NCBI GenBank assembly: GCA_013151585.1
Contig: JAADHY010000354.1
Coordinates: 1 to 9,644 of the forward strand
From: Planctomycetota bacterium
GTDB taxonomy: Bacteria; Planctomycetota; Planctomycetia; Planctomycetales; Planctomycetaceae
Length of the DNA stretch: 9,644 nt
Reading direction: 5' to 3'
The translations under genes and the position numbers were made by a program. Below, piece by piece: positions 7,548 to 9,644 of this stretch. The notes beneath the pieces are model-generated. The model saw only the letters and a program-made list of their open reading frames with translations, was not told the DNA's origin and did no database searches. Positions within the stretch are counted from its first letter, which is position 1. The number at the start of each line of letters is the position of its first letter.

Positions 7548-7556
7548 TGCTATCAT
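7548..7556 (+). promoter_or_regulatory. Candidate extended -10 promoter for the antiporter gene
   Basis: TGCTATCAT matches the extended -10 form TGn-TATAAT with one mismatch in the hexamer. There is no good -35 hexamer at 17 bases spacing, which extended -10 promoters can do without. Transcription from here would leave a leader of about 180 bases before the antiporter start. Confidence 0.25.
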
Positions 7557-7737
7557 ACGATGATGGGCTATTCCGGGCTTGCAGCTTTGGGATCATTTCA
7601 CGACACTTCGGCTCCGAGAAGAAGCGAGGCGAGCAAGACGGAACCAAGATCGCCCATCTGTCCAGCTCTGCCAAACAGGAAAATCGCCCCACGGGGCCAC
7701 GGCTTGCGTCCTCTCGGGAATCGCTCGGCGGAATCAA

Positions 7738-7742
7738 AGGAG
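7738..7742 (+). promoter_or_regulatory. Ribosome binding site of the antiporter gene, pointing to a GTG start
   Basis: A perfect AGGAG ends at 7742. It is one base from the ATG at 7744, which is too close, but seven bases from the in-frame GTG at 7750, which is ideal. Either codon removes the Arg-rich upstream extension that begins at a TTG at 7579. Confidence 0.55.
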
Positions 7743-7743
7743 A

Positions 7744-9450
7744 ATGTCTGTGCTCGGTGGGGAAGGACACATTCTGGCCACGCTCGGGTTATTGCTGGCG
7801 TCGGCTCTGTTGGCCGGCCTGCTGGCCGATTTCGTCCGGCTGCCCAAAGTGACGGCGTATCTGCTTGTCGGCATCGTGCTGGGGCCCAGCGTGCTGGACC
7901 TGCTGGCCGAACATCACATGGAAACCTTGCACCCCCTGACGCAACTCGCGATGGGGCTGGTGTTGCTGGACCTGGGATGTCAATTTCCGATTTCACAAAT
8001 TCGGCGCATCGCTCGTCGGTTAATCCGTCTCGCGGTTGGTGAGATGGGCTTGACGTTTGTGTGCGTCTCCCTGGGACTGTTTCTATGTGGTGTGTCGTGG
8101 GAAGTGGCTTTGCTCCTAGGAACGCTGGCTCTCGCGACCGCTCCCGCCACCACGATCTTGGTCCTGAAAGAAGCGGAATCGGAAGGCCCAGTGACGGAAT
8201 CGACCGAAGCGCTGGTCATCGTCAACAACTTGTCCGCGATCGTCATCTTCGAGTTGACCTTGCTCGCTCTCTACGCGTTCTCCAAAACCACTTACGTCCC
8301 GCTCTATATCGAGTTGATCTTGCTGGGCCGCGATCTGCTAGGCGCCGCGCTGCTGGGCATCGGAGCCGGTCTGATTGTGAGTTACTGCTGCGCGCTGGTC
8401 GCGGAGGCGCGGTGGCTGGTGCTGCTGCTGGCGGTCGTCTCATCGCTGTTGGGACTCAACGAGGTATCCCATACGCCTTACATGCTGAGTTTCCTGATGA
8501 TGGGGCTGACCGTTGCGAACACGTCGGACCAGGCGGGCAAGATCGTTGCCGTGCTGGACCGGCTCACCGGTTTCCTTTGCGTGATCTTTTTCGTGCTGCA
8601 CGGGGCGGAACTGAAACTGCCGGCCTTTGTCGAGGCCGGTTGGGTGGGAGCGGCCTACATCGTCTTTCGATCGACGGGAAAATATTTCGGCATTCGGCTG
8701 ACCGCCCGGGTGTCAGGAGAGCGGCCGGAAGTCCAGCGTTGGCTCGGCTCTTGCCTGGTCGCTCAGGCGGGAGCGGCCATTGCCTTGGCGTCGGTGACTG
8801 TCCAGCGCAACCCTGAACTTGGACACCGCATCCAAACGATCATTCTGGGGACAGTCGTCTTTTTCGAGATTGTCGGTCCGTTGCTGATTCGGTATTCGGT
8901 CTTGCAAGCGGGCGAGGTGCCCTTGGCGCACGCCGTTCATCATTCCAGCAGCTCGGCCTGGGAAGAACTCTACGCGCTGGTTGTCCGCGTGTTATCGAAC
9001 CTCGGCTACGACGTGCGTGAAAAACGACGGCCCGAGAACTTGTTCGTCAAAGACTTCGTTCGTCGCACGACAGGAACGCTGCGAGAATCTGCATCTTTCG
9101 CCGACGTCGTTCGCCTGATCGCTCACAGCCACGACAACACCTACCCTGTGGTCGACAATGAATCGCGTTTGGTCGGTATCATCCGCTACTCGGACATTAG
9201 CCGCGTGCTGTTCGATCGCGAAGTCACCAGCCTGGTCAACGCGGCTGATCTGGCTCGGCCGATTGAAGATGTTCTTTACCCCGACGATCCGATCACGAAA
9301 GCATTGGCCCTATTCCGACACGGCCGCAACGACAGCATCCCTGTTGTGGACCGGGAAGACCGGAACCGCCTGATCGGCATGATTCGCCGGCGAGACGTGA
9401 CGGCGTTTCTGGCGGGCCAGCACAACGGAGGCGAACTGCCGTCTCATTGA
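7744..9450 (+). CDS. CPA2-type cation/proton antiporter homologue with C-terminal CBS pair
   Basis: This integral membrane protein (568 aa from the ATG at 7744, or 566 from the GTG at 7750) has a Na+/H+ exchanger domain of about 12-13 hydrophobic segments over residues 8-385. A cytoplasmic tail with two CBS domains follows (about 434-490, with YPVVDNESRLVGII, and about 505-560, with IPVVDREDRNRLIGMI). CBS pairs commonly bind adenine nucleotides and gate transporters. Family landmarks are GIVLGPSVL (43-51), the unwound-helix segment ATAPATTILVLKE (131-143), and the Arg and Lys of VFRSTGKYFG (R309, K313). The position expected to carry the ion-binding ND or DD pair reads VNNLSAIV (N161, N162), so the usual carboxylate is absent. 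There is no RCK/TrkA-N domain, unlike Kef systems. The gene stands alone, divergent from xylA across 517 bp. Substrate ion and direction cannot be told; a role in Na+, K+ or pH homeostasis is the family default, and the Asn pair makes classical antiport uncertain. Confidence 0.88.
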   Translation: MSVLGGEGHILATLGLLLASALLAGLLADFVRLPKVTAYLLVGIVLGPSVLDLLAEHHMETLHPLTQLAMGLVLLDLGCQFPISQIRRIARRLIRLAVGEMGLTFVCVSLGLFLCGVSWEVALLLGTLALATAPATTILVLKEAESEGPVTESTEALVIVNNLSAIVIFELTLLALYAFSKTTYVPLYIELILLGRDLLGAALLGIGAGLIVSYCCALVAEARWLVLLLAVVSSLLGLNEVSHTPYMLSFLMMGLTVANTSDQAGKIVAVLDRLTGFLCVIFFVLHGAELKLPAFVEAGWVGAAYIVFRSTGKYFGIRLTARVSGERPEVQRWLGSCLVAQAGAAIALASVTVQRNPELGHRIQTIILGTVVFFEIVGPLLIRYSVLQAGEVPLAHAVHHSSSSAWEELYALVVRVLSNLGYDVREKRRPENLFVKDFVRRTTGTLRESASFADVVRLIAHSHDNTYPVVDNESRLVGIIRYSDISRVLFDREVTSLVNAADLARPIEDVLYPDDPITKALALFRHGRNDSIPVVDREDRNRLIGMIRRRDVTAFLAGQHNGGELPSH

Positions 9451-9644
9451 AGGGCAGCCGAGCCGTGGGCAGCCTGGGGATTCGTGAGACATCGCATCGC
9501 AGACCTCTGCCAGCGGGCCGTCAAGAGTCAGTAGAGCACCGTGCATTGCGGCAAGCTATCCCGCAACACTTCAACGCCCCAGACCGTCATGGCGGTTCCT
9601 CGCAGATCGAGCACACGAAGACGGCGGAGGCGAGATAACGCTTC

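Larger units (their letters stand above)
7227..7743. other. Long divergent intergenic region between xylA and the antiporter gene
   Basis: This 517-bp stretch separates two divergently transcribed genes and must hold both promoters. Short open frames on the + strand (7156-7392, 7292-7519) give Arg/Ser-rich products with no recognisable fold, and I do not call them. Visible elements are a small hairpin GCCCG/CGGGC (7380-7384 with 7393-7397), a CCCG/CGGG stem followed by six A, a candidate extended -10 box at 7548-7556, and the small palindrome ATCAT-ACG-ATGAT (7552-7564). No clear promoter for xylA was found by eye, and I recognise no riboswitch or RNA gene. Confidence 0.5.

Noticed and set aside
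7579..7743. A 55-residue N-terminal extension of the antiporter from a TTG codon
   Set aside because: The extension is Arg-rich and unlike a membrane protein start. AGGAG at 7738-7742 supports a start at 7744 or 7750.
7494..8042. A 182-codon + strand open frame overlapping the antiporter start
   Set aside because: It shares 299 bases with the membrane protein in another frame and gives a low-complexity, Arg/Ser/Gly-rich product.
9447..9638. A 63-codon open frame after the antiporter, starting at TTG
   Set aside because: It has a non-ATG start overlapping the antiporter stop, no ribosome site, and an Arg/His/Gln-rich product without similarity.

Overview
The window is 9.6 kb of GC-rich bacterial chromosomal DNA with five confident protein families encoded by six genes. 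There is no sign of phage, transposon, CRISPR or RNA genes. The best guess at origin is a planctomycete of the Pirellula/Thermogutta type. The reasons are the mixture of weak or absent Shine-Dalgarno sites with occasional good ones, the gene complement (GT-B glycosyltransferases, a KGSADH-type dehydrogenase, an antiporter with CBS domains), and a palindromic intergenic element of a kind I associate with Planctomycetes and Verrucomicrobia. This assignment is inference and is only moderately secure.

Left part (1-4017, + strand): a probable operon of a long GT-B glycosyltransferase (105-1658), a HAD-superfamily hydrolase (1725-2699) and a second GT4-type glycosyltransferase (2749-4017), with gaps of 66 and 49 bp. 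The first 98-108 bases may hold the 3' end of an upstream gene of the same operon. The order GT-HAD-GT suggests one pathway making a glycoside, possibly a compatible solute or a surface glycan. The HAD protein carries Tyr where phosphatases have the second Asp.

Middle (4018-4261): a 244-bp gap between convergent genes. It holds a weak terminator-like hairpin and a strong compound palindrome (4143-4196) with two mutually exclusive stems.

Centre (4262-7226, - strand): xylose isomerase xylA (7226 down to 5916) followed after 70 bp by an NADP-type aldehyde dehydrogenase of the alpha-ketoglutaric-semialdehyde group (5845 down to 4262). Together they look like a two-gene pentose or sugar-acid unit. 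It mixes an enzyme of the isomerase route with one typical of the non-phosphorylative oxidative route.

Right part (7227-9450): a long divergent intergenic region (517 bp) with a possible extended -10 promoter. After it comes a CPA2-type cation/proton antiporter homologue (7744-9450, + strand) with a C-terminal pair of CBS domains. Its ion-binding Asp motif reads Asn-Asn, which is the most unusual single observation in the window. In the final 194 bases (9451-9644) I see no gene and no convincing terminator.
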